DNA from: Lachnospiraceae bacterium
Lineage (GTDB): Bacteria > Bacillota > Clostridia > Lachnospirales > Lachnospiraceae
Length of the DNA: 9,370 nt
Assembly: GCA_900754855.1 (NCBI GenBank)
Contig: CAAEEI010000157.1
Coordinates: 1-9,370, forward strand
Direction: 5' to 3'
The notes beneath the pieces are model-generated. The model was not told the origin of the DNA, did no database searches, and saw nothing but the letters and a program-made list of their open reading frames with translations. The translations under genes and the position numbers were made by a program. Numbering within the stretch: position 1 is the stretch's first letter; each line of letters opens with the position of its first letter. Positions 1 to 6,959 of the stretch are shown one piece after another.

Positions 1-630
1 GACTATTATAAAAATAAAGGGTTTTTTGTAGCTAAAGTCAATTCCCAGAAGGGAAACGGCATGAAAGAGGTCAGAGGCCTGGTGGAAGAAGCCTGTAAGG
101 AAAAGAAAGAAAGAGACAGGAAAAGGGGAATCTTAAACCGTCCTGTCCGGGCCATGGTGGCCGGTATTCCCAACGTGGGTAAATCTACTTTTATTAACGC
201 ATTTGCCGGAAAAGCCTGTGCAAAAACAGGAAACAAGCCAGGGGTGACAAAAGGAAAACAGTGGATTAAAATGAATAAAAATGTAGAGCTGCTGGATACT
301 CCGGGAATACTCTGGCCTAAATTCGAAGATCAGGTCGTGGGGCTTCGGCTGGCGTGGATTGGATCAATCAAAGAAGAGATTTTAAACACGACAGAAATGG
401 CAGCGGAACTCATTGGATTTTTAAAGGAAAAATATCCGGGAACCCTGCAAAAACGCTATGAAATCGAAGAGAATAAACCTGCTCTTGAAATTTTAGAAGA
501 AATTGCCCGGGTCAGGGGTTGTCTGATGAAAGGAAACCAGGTAGATATGGAAAAAGCGGCGTCAATCGTTATGGATGATTTCCGTTCGCTTAGACTGGGC
601 AGAATATCTCTGGAAGAACCGGTGGAATAG
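1..630 (+). CDS. rbgA: Ribosome biogenesis GTPase RbgA/YlqF, 3' part (start lies upstream of window)
   Basis: Circularly permuted GTPase that helps late assembly of the 50S ribosomal subunit. The reading frame is open from base 1 and reads naturally through the first Met codon at 61, so 209 C-terminal residues of a usual ~280-290 are present and the true start is outside. In the permuted order G4-G5-G1-G2-G3, the G4 NKxD motif is off the window. A G5-like segment (VNSQKGNG) lies at visible residues 13-20, the P-loop GIPNVGKS at 55-62 (nt 163-186) and the G3 DTPG at 99-102 (nt 295-306). The following helical C-terminal domain ends in a DDFRSLRLGRISLE-type tail, normal for the family, so the 3' end is intact. 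A Met at 61 would give a 189-aa protein without G5 and is not the real start. It is followed closely by lepB, a pairing common in Firmicutes. Confidence 0.95.
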   Translation, partial: DYYKNKGFFVAKVNSQKGNGMKEVRGLVEEACKEKKERDRKRGILNRPVRAMVAGIPNVGKSTFINAFAGKACAKTGNKPGVTKGKQWIKMNKNVELLDTPGILWPKFEDQVVGLRLAWIGSIKEEILNTTEMAAELIGFLKEKYPGTLQKRYEIEENKPALEILEEIARVRGCLMKGNQVDMEKAASIVMDDFRSLRLGRISLEEPVE

Positions 631-650
631 ATGATCGGAGAAATCCGGAA

Positions 651-656
651 AGGGGG
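651..656 (+). promoter_or_regulatory. Ribosome binding site that selects the TTG start of lepB
   Basis: The string AGGGGG sits 8 nt before the TTG at 665. The nearby ATGs at 631 and 657 are in other frames and stop within a few codons. The next in-frame ATG (707) has no comparable purine block before it. This makes TTG at 665 the best start of the signal peptidase gene. Confidence 0.6.
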
Positions 657-664
657 ATGAAACA

Positions 665-1240
665 TTGAAAGAAAAACAAGAAAAAACACAAGAAAAAAAA
701 GCCAATATGGGAAAAGAAATTCTGGGAACCATTGCTTATGTGGCAGTGATCTGTCTGATCGTTTTTCTGATTCTGCGTTATGTGGGACAAAGAACGGTGG
801 TAAACGGTGTGTCCATGGCGGATACTCTGGCAGACGGAGAAAACCTGATCATGGATAAACTGTCTTATCATTTCTCCGATCCGGAACGTTTTGATATTGT
901 TATTTTTCCCGGTCCGGAAGAAAATGGAGAACACCCGTACTTTATTAAAAGGGTGATCGGCCTGCCGGGAGAGACCGTGCAGATCAAAGACGGAAAGGTC
1001 TATATCAATGAACAAGAACTGACGGACGATATATATGGAATTACCGATTACATTGACATTCCGGGCATAGCGGAAGAGCCGCTGACCTTAAAAGCCGATG
1101 AATATTTTTGTCTGGGAGATAATCGTCCGGAAAGCTTTGACAGCAGGTATGCCGAGGTAGGGCCGGTGCATCGCGCGGACATTGTCGGAAAAGTCTGGAT
1201 TCGTATATGGCCATTGAAAAAATTTGGCGCAGTAGAATAA
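665..1240 (+). CDS. lepB: Signal peptidase I (type I leader peptidase)
   Basis: Membrane serine protease that removes signal peptides from exported proteins on the outer face of the cytoplasmic membrane, using a Ser/Lys dyad. The 191 residues match the short Gram-positive (Sip) form. A Lys/Glu-rich cytoplasmic tail (1-18) precedes one membrane span (about 19-38). The catalytic Ser50 lies in VSMADTL, the general-base Lys95 in FIKRVIGLPGE, and the conserved box GDNRPESFDSR at 151-161. The start is TTG, preceded by AGGGGG. The alternative ATG at 707 would remove only 14 residues of the charged tail, so function would not depend on the choice. The gene lies 34 nt after rbgA and 12 nt before rnhB, so it is very probably co-transcribed. 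No truncation or missing catalytic residue is seen. Confidence 0.95.
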   Translation: MKEKQEKTQEKKANMGKEILGTIAYVAVICLIVFLILRYVGQRTVVNGVSMADTLADGENLIMDKLSYHFSDPERFDIVIFPGPEENGEHPYFIKRVIGLPGETVQIKDGKVYINEQELTDDIYGITDYIDIPGIAEEPLTLKADEYFCLGDNRPESFDSRYAEVGPVHRADIVGKVWIRIWPLKKFGAVE

Positions 1241-1252
1241 AAATGGAGAATT

Positions 1253-2062
1253 ATGAATAAGAAAAGCATTGCAGAGATTCGGGAAGAATTAAAAAATACC
1301 AGACCGGAACAACTGGAAGAGCATATGGCTCCTTACAGGACGGATCAGAGAAAAGGCGTACAGAATATCATAAAAACGCAGGAAAAACGTCTGCGCAATT
1401 ATCAGGCAGAGTTACGCCGTTTGGAAAGCATATGCCGGTTTGAGAAGGAATATGGGGATTACACATACATCTGTGGAATTGATGAAGTGGGCCGTGGGCC
1501 ACTGGCAGGGCCGGTGGTTGCCGGAGCGGTGATTCTTCCGAAAGACTGCAGGATTTTATACATCAATGATTCCAAAAAACTTTCAGCGCAAAAAAGAGAA
1601 GAGCTGTGCGGAATCATTAAAGAGAAGGCCGTTGCCGTCGGCATAGGGATGGCCAACCATGAGATCATTGATGAAATCAATATCTTACAGGCTACTTATG
1701 AAGCTATGCGGCGGGCCATTTCCGCCCTGAACGTCAGGCCGGATCTGCTTTTAAATGATGCGGTGACCATCCCGCAGGTAGACATCCCGCAGGTACCGAT
1801 CATCAAAGGGGATGCCAGAAGCATTTCCATTGGCGCAGCCAGCATTCTGGCAAAGGTATACCGGGATCATATGATGGAAGAATATGACCAGATCTATCCG
1901 GGGTATGGGTTCGCTTCCAATAAAGGTTATGGTTCAAAAGAACATGTCGAAGCCCTGAAAAAAATGGGACCGTGTCCGATTCACCGGAGAAGTTTCTTAA
2001 AATCCATTCTGGGACAAAATGAAAAAATTATATCAGGAAAACCGTTCATTTATAATGGATAG
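1253..2062 (+). CDS. rnhB: Ribonuclease HII
   Basis: Endonuclease that cuts the RNA strand of RNA-DNA hybrids and starts removal of single ribonucleotides misincorporated in DNA. The 269 residues comprise an N-terminal extension of about 70 residues, basic and probably helical, as in the longer Firmicutes enzymes, followed by the catalytic core. Motifs are CGIDEVGRGPLAGP (Asp77, Glu78), the third acidic residue in LLNDAV (Asp169), KGDA around Asp187, and AASILAKVYRD ending in Asp205. Together these give the D-E-D-D metal site. The tail with YGFASNKGYGS and HRRSF is also typical. The ATG start follows GGAGA by 3-4 nt and lies 12 nt after the lepB stop, suggesting translation in one transcript. 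The AT-rich 51-nt gap to yraN shows no terminator. Confidence 0.96.
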   Translation: MNKKSIAEIREELKNTRPEQLEEHMAPYRTDQRKGVQNIIKTQEKRLRNYQAELRRLESICRFEKEYGDYTYICGIDEVGRGPLAGPVVAGAVILPKDCRILYINDSKKLSAQKREELCGIIKEKAVAVGIGMANHEIIDEINILQATYEAMRRAISALNVRPDLLLNDAVTIPQVDIPQVPIIKGDARSISIGAASILAKVYRDHMMEEYDQIYPGYGFASNKGYGSKEHVEALKKMGPCPIHRRSFLKSILGQNEKIISGKPFIYNG

Positions 2063-2113
2063 AAAAGAAGAAAATTAAAAAAAATAAAAACATAAACAGG
2101 GAAAGGCAGGATA

Positions 2114-2473
2114 ATGGATCACAGAAAAGAAACAGGACGGTCTGGAGAGCTGGAGGCGGCCGCTTTTCTGGAAAAACAGGGAGTACGCATCCTTATCCAT
2201 AATTTTCGCTGTCCCTTCGGGGAAATTGACCTGATCGGTATGGAAGAAGACGTCTTACTGATCGTCGAAGTGAAAAAAAGAAAAAACAGAAAGCAGGGGA
2301 TGCCCTGCGAAGCAGTAGACAGAAGAAAACAGAGAAAAATATGCAGAACTTTTGATTATTACCGAATGAAACGAAGGCTGGACGACTATGTTCCCGTGCG
2401 TTTTGATGTGGTGGAGATTGAAGGGGAGCAGGAATGTCGCTGGATAAAAAATGCCTTTTTTTATCAGGAATAA
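2114..2473 (+). CDS. yraN: YraN family (UPF0102) nuclease-fold protein
   Basis: Small protein of 119 residues, the usual family length, with a restriction-endonuclease-like fold. The family's biological role is not settled. Visible signatures are the N-terminal GRSGELEAAAFL (Glu12, Glu14), RCPFGEIDLIG with Asp39, and IVEVKKR with Glu52 and Lys54. Asp39 with Glu52-x-Lys54 is the D...ExK arrangement of metal-dependent nucleases. The C-terminal RFDVVEI strand is also typical. So the putative active-site residues are kept, though activity here is inference. The ATG is preceded by an AGGCAGGA purine stretch. It follows rnhB, its usual neighbour across Firmicutes and Proteobacteria, which hints at a DNA-maintenance role without proving one. 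Confidence 0.92.
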   Translation: MDHRKETGRSGELEAAAFLEKQGVRILIHNFRCPFGEIDLIGMEEDVLLIVEVKKRKNRKQGMPCEAVDRRKQRKICRTFDYYRMKRRLDDYVPVRFDVVEIEGEQECRWIKNAFFYQE

Positions 2474-2517
2474 TGTGCAGGTATAACGATGAGAAACAGT
2501 GCGGGCTCCAGTTTGAG

Positions 2518-2525
2518 AAAAGGAA
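2518..2525 (+). promoter_or_regulatory. Ribosome binding site for the preferred pgeF start
   Basis: AAAGGAAG ends 8 nt before the ATG at 2534. The earlier in-frame ATG at 2489 has only a weak CAGG about 7 nt upstream, and the 15 residues it would add (rich in Ser, Gly, Arg) look unlike the usual family N-terminus. The 2534 start is therefore favoured. Confidence 0.5.
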
Positions 2526-2533
2526 GATTAACC

Positions 2534-3388
2534 ATGAAAAAAATAGAATGGAAATATAAAAGAAAGAAACCATCGGTCAACGTGAGACAAAAGGATGAGG
2601 TGGTTTACCTGACGTTTCCCGGACTGGAAAAAGCAGGCGTCTGTCACGGCTTTTCCACACGTTTAGGCGGAGTAAGCAAGGGCGATCTTTCGTCCATGAA
2701 TCTGTCCTTTACCCGGGGCGATCAGGAAGAAAATGTACAGGAAAATTTTCGTCGTATCGCCGATGCTATTGGATTTTGTGCCGAAGATCTGGTACTGTCC
2801 TCGCAGGTACATGAGACCAGAATACGGAAGGTGACGGCAGAAAACAGAGGGGAAGGAATCCTGCGGCCCACCGTGCCGGGAATTGACGGTCTGGTCACCA
2901 ATGAAAAAGAAGTTCCTCTCTATACCTCTTATGCCGATTGTGTTCCGCTGCTGTTTTTTGATCCCCAAAAACAGGTCATTGCCATGGCCCATTCGGGATG
3001 GAGAGGGACGGTGGCGAAAATAGGAGAAAAAATGGTTCACGTTATGACGGAAGAATATGGAAGCCGACCGGAAGATATTCTTGCGGCCATTGGCCCTTCC
3101 ATCTGCCGGGACTGTTATGAAGTCAGCGAAGACGTGGCGGAGGCGTTCAGGCAGATTTTCTTGCCGGAAGCGTGGACGGAGATCCTGGAGGACAAAGGAG
3201 AAGGAAAATACCAGCTGGATTTGTGGAAAGCCAATGAAAAAATTTTACTGGGCGCAGGAATCTTGCCGGAACATCTGGAAGTATCCGCTTTATGCACCTG
3301 TTGTAACAGCGCGTTGTTATTTTCCCACAGAGCCAGCGCCGGAAGACGGGGCAATCTTGGCTGTTTTATGTGTCTGAAAGAAGAGTAG
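2534..3388 (+). CDS. pgeF: PgeF/YfiH family protein (peptidoglycan editing factor, purine nucleoside phosphorylase-like, DUF152)
   Basis: Member of the YfiH/laccase-domain family. In E. coli the homologue clears UDP-MurNAc carrying L-Ser, and family members have shown purine nucleoside phosphorylase/adenosine deaminase activity. The in vivo role in Firmicutes is less certain. The 284 residues contain HGFSTRLGGVS, SQVHET with His93, YADCVPLLFFD with Cys136, and AMAHSGWRGT with His153. His93, Cys136 and His153 are the expected metal/active-site triad. Further conserved blocks are IGPSICRDCYEV and a Cys-rich end (CTCCN, FSHRAS, GNLGCFMC). An ATG at 2489 would add 15 residues but has a poorer ribosome binding site. 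The gene lies 60 nt after yraN with no terminator, so it fits the operon. Confidence 0.92.
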   Translation: MKKIEWKYKRKKPSVNVRQKDEVVYLTFPGLEKAGVCHGFSTRLGGVSKGDLSSMNLSFTRGDQEENVQENFRRIADAIGFCAEDLVLSSQVHETRIRKVTAENRGEGILRPTVPGIDGLVTNEKEVPLYTSYADCVPLLFFDPQKQVIAMAHSGWRGTVAKIGEKMVHVMTEEYGSRPEDILAAIGPSICRDCYEVSEDVAEAFRQIFLPEAWTEILEDKGEGKYQLDLWKANEKILLGAGILPEHLEVSALCTCCNSALLFSHRASAGRRGNLGCFMCLKEE

Positions 3389-3396
3389 AATAGAAA

Positions 3397-3408
3397 AAGC
3401 ACGTGCTT
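3397..3408 (+). other. 12-bp perfect palindrome between pgeF and the DUF512 gene
   Basis: AAGCACGTGCTT reads the same on both strands and lies in the 64-nt gap (3389-3452). The arms touch, so it could be a small protein-binding site rather than an RNA hairpin. No T-tract follows, so it is not a terminator. Chance occurrence is quite possible. Confidence 0.25.
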
Positions 3409-3452
3409 CCGGTTGGAAAAAACAGGGGCCTGCTGACGAAAGGAATCAGAAG

Positions 3453-4763
3453 ATGAAGAAACAATGGCATCTTATCACCGGAGTAGAGACGGGAAGCATC
3501 GGAGAAGAATGCGGACTGGAGCCGGGAGATAAGCTTGGAAATGTAAATGGAAATGAAATTACCGACATTTTTGATTACCAGTATTACATTCAGGAAAATT
3601 ATCTGGAAGTAGAGATTTTAACCAAAGACGGACAGGAATGTCTTCTGGAAATTGAAAAAGACGAAGAGGAAGATCTGGGGATTCATTTTGAATCGTATCT
3701 GATGGATGAATATTCGTCCTGCTGCAATAAATGTATTTTCTGTTTTATCGATCAGATGCCGCCGGGAATGCGGGATACGCTCTATTTTAAAGACGACGAT
3801 TCCAGGCTGTCTTTTTTACAGGGAAACTATATTACCCTGACCAATATGAAAGAAAAAGACATGGATCGGGTAATCCGTTATCATTTGGCGCCCATCAACA
3901 TCTCCGTACACACCACAAATCCAACCTTGCGCTGTCAGATGCTCAATAATCGTTTTGCCGGGGATGTTCTGGAAAAAATTCAACGTTTTGCCGATGCAGA
4001 GATTCCCATGAACAGTCAGGTGGTGCTTTGTAAGGGCATCAATGATGGAGAAGAGCTGGATCGTACCATTGGAGAACTGGGAGAATTTCTTCCTTATATG
4101 GAAAGTCTGTCGGTAGTGCCTGTGGGACTGACCCGATACCGGGATCATCTGCCCACACTGCAGTCTTTTACCAAAGAAGACGCACAAAACGTACTGGAGC
4201 AGATCCATCGCTGGCAGGAACATTTTAAGAAGACGAAGGGAACTTCTTTCGTCCATGCCAGTGACGAATGGTTTATTCTGGCCGGATGGGATTTTCCCCC
4301 GGAAGAATATTATGAAGGGTACGGGCAGCTGGAAAACGGCGTGGGGATGATGCGCCTGCTGATTTCCGAAGTAGAAGAAGCGCTGGAGAAGACAGAGGGG
4401 GATCAGCGAAAGAGAAAAGTTTCTCTGGCCACAGCAAAACTGGCTTTTCCTACGGTGCAAAAACTGGCAGAAGATATTCAGAGCAAATATCCGCAGATCG
4501 ACATCCGTGTATACTGCATAGAGAATCTCTTTTTTGGAGAAAAAATTACGGTTTCCGGTCTGTTGACCGGGCAGGATATTCGTAATCAGCTGCAGGGACA
4601 GGATCTGGGAGAGGAACTTTTGCTGCCGTGCAATGTACTGAAAGCAGATGAAGACATTTTCCTTGACGACATGACTTTGGAAGAACTGTCTGCATCTTTA
4701 CAAGTTTCTGTGAATATTATACAATCAGATGGACAGGATTTTGTCCATAAAATTATCGGATAA
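3453..4763 (+). CDS. DUF512 protein: PDZ-like domain plus radical SAM-type iron-sulfur domain
   Basis: Uncharacterised but conserved family in Firmicutes and cyanobacteria (TIGR03279-type). The 436 residues fall into three parts. An N-terminal PDZ-like segment (about 10-65) holds GLEPGDKLGNVNG and DIFDYQYYI. A radical SAM-like core begins with Cys90, Cys94 and Cys97 in CCNKCIFCFID, the CX3CX2C pattern expected to ligate a [4Fe-4S] cluster with S-adenosylmethionine, followed by LRLSFLQGNYITLTN-like sequence. The C-terminal DUF512 part contains ITVSGLLTGQDI and, near the end, LLPCNVLKADEDIFLDDMTLEEL. Reaction and substrate are unknown. A modification linked to translation or ribosome assembly is a guess drawn only from its place next to der. 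The ATG start has AGGA 8 nt upstream. It has no signal peptide, so it is probably cytoplasmic. Confidence 0.93.
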   Translation: MKKQWHLITGVETGSIGEECGLEPGDKLGNVNGNEITDIFDYQYYIQENYLEVEILTKDGQECLLEIEKDEEEDLGIHFESYLMDEYSSCCNKCIFCFIDQMPPGMRDTLYFKDDDSRLSFLQGNYITLTNMKEKDMDRVIRYHLAPINISVHTTNPTLRCQMLNNRFAGDVLEKIQRFADAEIPMNSQVVLCKGINDGEELDRTIGELGEFLPYMESLSVVPVGLTRYRDHLPTLQSFTKEDAQNVLEQIHRWQEHFKKTKGTSFVHASDEWFILAGWDFPPEEYYEGYGQLENGVGMMRLLISEVEEALEKTEGDQRKRKVSLATAKLAFPTVQKLAEDIQSKYPQIDIRVYCIENLFFGEKITVSGLLTGQDIRNQLQGQDLGEELLLPCNVLKADEDIFLDDMTLEELSASLQVSVNIIQSDGQDFVHKIIG

Positions 4764-4783
4764 ACGTAAGCAAAAAGACAAAA

Positions 4784-4812
4784 GCAGGTTCTGTGCATAA
4801 AGCATGTCCTGC
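4784..4812 (+). other. Imperfect hairpin in the leader before der
   Basis: GCAGG (4784-4788) pairs with CCTGC (4808-4812). After a small internal loop, TGTGC pairs with GCATG (two G-T pairs) around an ATAAA loop. It sits in the 74-nt DUF512-der gap, 15 nt before the der ribosome binding site. No T-run follows, so it is not a terminator. It might be a processing or stability element. No comparative support is available here. Confidence 0.3.
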
Positions 4813-4837
4813 ATCAATACAGAATTGGAGGTAAGCC

Positions 4838-6160
4838 ATGAATAAACCAGTTGTAGCGGTGGTGGGTCGTCCTAATGTTGGTAAATCCACCTTGTTTAAT
4901 GCACTGGCGGGAAGCAGGATTTCCATCGTAGAAGATACCCCCGGAGTGACAAGAGACAGAATTTATGCGGATGTAACCTGGTTAAATTATCAGTTTAATC
5001 TGGTGGACACCGGAGGAATTGAACCGGAATCCAACGATATTATTTTATCACGGATGAGAGAGCAGGCCGAGACGGCGATTATGACTGCCGATGTGATCCT
5101 GTTCCTCACGGATGTTCGCCAGGGGCTTGTGGACGCAGACTTTAAAGTGGCCGATATGCTGCGAAGATCAGGAAGACCGGTGCTGCTGATCGTCAATAAA
5201 GTGGATAGCTTTGAAAAATTTATGCCGGATGTTTACGAATTTTATAACCTGGGTCTGGGCGATCCTATCCCGGTTTCTGCCGCCGGTAAACTGGGTCTTG
5301 GCGAAATGCTGGATGAGATCGTAAAACTTTTCCCGGAACCGCAGGAAGCAGAAGAGGAAGATGAGCGTCCGAAGATTGCCGTCATCGGTAAACCGAACGC
5401 CGGAAAATCCTCCATCATCAATAAACTGCTGGGGGAAGAGAGGGTGATCGTTTCGCCGATTGCCGGAACAACCAGAGACGCCATTGATACGACCATCGTC
5501 AGAAACGGACAGGAATATGTGTTTATTGATACCGCCGGACTGCGAAGAAAAAGCAAGATCAAAGAAGAGCTGGAAAGATACAGCATCATCCGTACGGTAA
5601 CCGCCGTGGAACGCTGTGATGTGGCGGTCTTAATCATCGATGCCACGGAAGGCATAACCGAACAGGATGCCAAAATTGCCGGGATTGCCCACGAGAGAGG
5701 AAAGGGTGTCATCATTGCTGTAAATAAATGGGATCTGGTGGAAAAAGACAACCATACCATGAAAGAGTTCACCGACAAAATCTGGCAGAAATTATCCTAT
5801 ATGCCATATGCGGAACTGATCTTCCTTTCGGCAAAAACCGGTCAGCGTCTGCCGAAACTCTTTGATATGATTGACGCGGTGATTGAAAACTGTGCTCTTC
5901 GTGTACAGACCGGTGTCTTAAACGAGATTCTCACCGAGGCTATGGCCATGAAGCAGCCACCTTCCGATAAAGGAAAACGTCTGCGTATTTACTATATCAC
6001 ACAGGTTTCTGTAAAACCGCCAACCTTCGTGATGTTTGTCAACGACAAAAACCTGACTCATTTTTCTTACACAAGATATATTGAAAATCAGATTCGAACG
6101 ACTTTTGGTTTCCGTGGAACGCCGGTGCGTTTCATCTACAGGGAAAGAAAGGAGAAATAA
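4838..6160 (+). CDS. der: Ribosome-associated double GTPase Der (EngA)
   Basis: Essential GTPase with two tandem G domains that works in 50S subunit maturation. The 440 residues match the family. Domain 1 has P-loop GRPNVGKS (10-17), the G2 region DTPGVTRDR (33-41), G3 DTGG (57-60) and G4 NKVD (120-123). Domain 2 has GKPNAGKS (184-191), G2 AGTTRDA, G3 DTAGLRRKSKI (from 231) and G4 NKWD (296-299). A KH-like RNA-binding domain fills about 355-440. A short acidic linker (EAEEEDE) joins the G domains. The start is set by GGAGGT at 4827-4832, 5 nt before ATG, the strongest ribosome binding site in the forward operon, which suggests high translation. It shares one base with plsY (TAATG). With rbgA at the other end, this operon carries two 50S-assembly GTPases. 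Confidence 0.98.
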   Translation: MNKPVVAVVGRPNVGKSTLFNALAGSRISIVEDTPGVTRDRIYADVTWLNYQFNLVDTGGIEPESNDIILSRMREQAETAIMTADVILFLTDVRQGLVDADFKVADMLRRSGRPVLLIVNKVDSFEKFMPDVYEFYNLGLGDPIPVSAAGKLGLGEMLDEIVKLFPEPQEAEEEDERPKIAVIGKPNAGKSSIINKLLGEERVIVSPIAGTTRDAIDTTIVRNGQEYVFIDTAGLRRKSKIKEELERYSIIRTVTAVERCDVAVLIIDATEGITEQDAKIAGIAHERGKGVIIAVNKWDLVEKDNHTMKEFTDKIWQKLSYMPYAELIFLSAKTGQRLPKLFDMIDAVIENCALRVQTGVLNEILTEAMAMKQPPSDKGKRLRIYYITQVSVKPPTFVMFVNDKNLTHFSYTRYIENQIRTTFGFRGTPVRFIYRERKEK

Positions 6161-6822
6161 TGACAGATTATCTGGGCTATTATCTGGTTGCTATTGTTGT
6201 CGGCTATTTTCTGGGATGCATACAGAGTGGATTTCTGATTGGGAAAGCCGACGGTCTGGACATTCGGAAATACGGCAGTGGAAATGCCGGAACAACCAAT
6301 GTTTTACGTACTCTTGGAAAGAGCAGGGCCTTTATCACCTTTCTCGGAGATTCACTGAAGGGATTTATCCCGGTACTTTTTATTCGATTCGTTGTCGGTC
6401 CGCATGTACCGGGAATCAATGTGGCGTTACTGGAACTGGTGACAGGTTTTGCTGTGGTGATGGGGCATGATTATCCGGTTTTTATGAAATTTAAAGGAGG
6501 AAAGGGCATAGCCACCACAGCGGCGGTAATGATGGCCTTCGACTGGCGGATGGGACTGTGTTCCTTCATCATTTTCGTTTCCATCGTAGCCCTAACCCGG
6601 TATGTTTCTCTGGCCTCCATACTATTATCAGCGGCTCTTCTGGCAGAAATACTGATCTTCCATCCGGGACGGTGGGATTTGTTTGCCATGATCGTTCTGT
6701 ATGCGTGGTTTGCCATCTACCGTCACAGAGCCAATATCAAACGTCTGCTTTCCGGCACGGAAAGTAAGCTGGGACAAAAGGTGAAGGTAGAAAAAACCGA
6801 CGATCACCAGACAAACGCATAA
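6160..6822 (+). CDS. plsY: Acyl-phosphate:glycerol-3-phosphate acyltransferase PlsY
   Basis: Integral membrane enzyme that moves the acyl group from acyl-phosphate (made by PlsX) to glycerol-3-phosphate, the first step of phospholipid synthesis in most Gram-positives. The 220 residues include hydrophobic segments at about 4-28, 55-75, 85-105, 120-150 and 155-185. The three family motifs are present: SGNAGTTNVLR (40-50), GHDYPVFMKFKGGKG (102-116) and HRANIKRLLSGTE (189-201). A short charged cytoplasmic tail follows. The ATG overlaps the der stop by one base (TAATG), and its AAAGGAGA ribosome binding site lies inside the end of der, so translation is probably coupled. In many Clostridia gpsA comes next. 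Here a terminator and a convergent gene follow instead. Confidence 0.97.
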   Translation: MTDYLGYYLVAIVVGYFLGCIQSGFLIGKADGLDIRKYGSGNAGTTNVLRTLGKSRAFITFLGDSLKGFIPVLFIRFVVGPHVPGINVALLELVTGFAVVMGHDYPVFMKFKGGKGIATTAAVMMAFDWRMGLCSFIIFVSIVALTRYVSLASILLSAALLAEILIFHPGRWDLFAMIVLYAWFAIYRHRANIKRLLSGTESKLGQKVKVEKTDDHQTNA

Positions 6823-6863
6823 GAAAAGATAAAAAATAAGAAAAAAGTATAAAAATGTATAAG

Positions 6864-6920
6864 AAAAAAGGGGATGTGCATTCAACCAGAAGATAAGGTG
6901 AAGGCGCATCGCCCTTTTTT
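6864..6920. terminator. Bidirectional intrinsic terminator between plsY and the ABC-F gene
   Basis: A 57-nt hairpin. The outer stem is A6-GGG (6864-6872) with CCC-T6 (6912-6920). After a small internal loop, ATGTGC (6874-6879) pairs with GCGCAT (6904-6909). An upper stem of TTCA/CC with GGTGAA (one bulged A) carries a 9-nt loop. The A-tract on one side and T-tract on the other allow it to stop transcripts from either direction, as suits two convergent genes. The flanking 6823-6863 is A/G-rich and the flanking 6921-6959 is short; neither contains anything else I can name. Confidence 0.88.
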
Positions 6921-6959
6921 ATTTAAAGGAAATTCAATGGAGACTGGAGACGAGGTGTT

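Noticed and set aside
1769..1795. ATCCCGCAGGTA repeated with a 15-nt period in rnhB, suggesting a tandem duplication
   Set aside because: The encoded IPQVDIPQVPIIKGDA segment has the length expected of RNase HII at this point, so it looks like convergent codon use rather than an insertion.
2063..2113. A-rich gap between rnhB and yraN as a terminator or promoter
   Set aside because: No stem, no T-tract and no spaced -35/-10 pair; it is just AT-rich spacer with the yraN ribosome binding site at its end.
2489..2533. Upstream in-frame ATG extending pgeF by 15 residues
   Set aside because: Weaker ribosome binding site than the ATG at 2534, and the added residues are unlike the usual family N-terminus.
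3397..3408. AAGCACGTGCTT as a strong operator candidate worth a separate finding
   Set aside because: One isolated 12-bp palindrome with no promoter elements around it and no second copy seen in the window; listed only as a low-confidence site.
3816..4460. A 214-codon open frame on the - strand inside the DUF512 gene
   Set aside because: Antisense shadow of a strongly conserved protein; the translation has no family signature and no plausible start site.
5242..5778. A 178-codon open frame on the - strand inside der
   Set aside because: Antisense to conserved GTPase motifs; its Ser-rich composition is an artefact of reading the complement.
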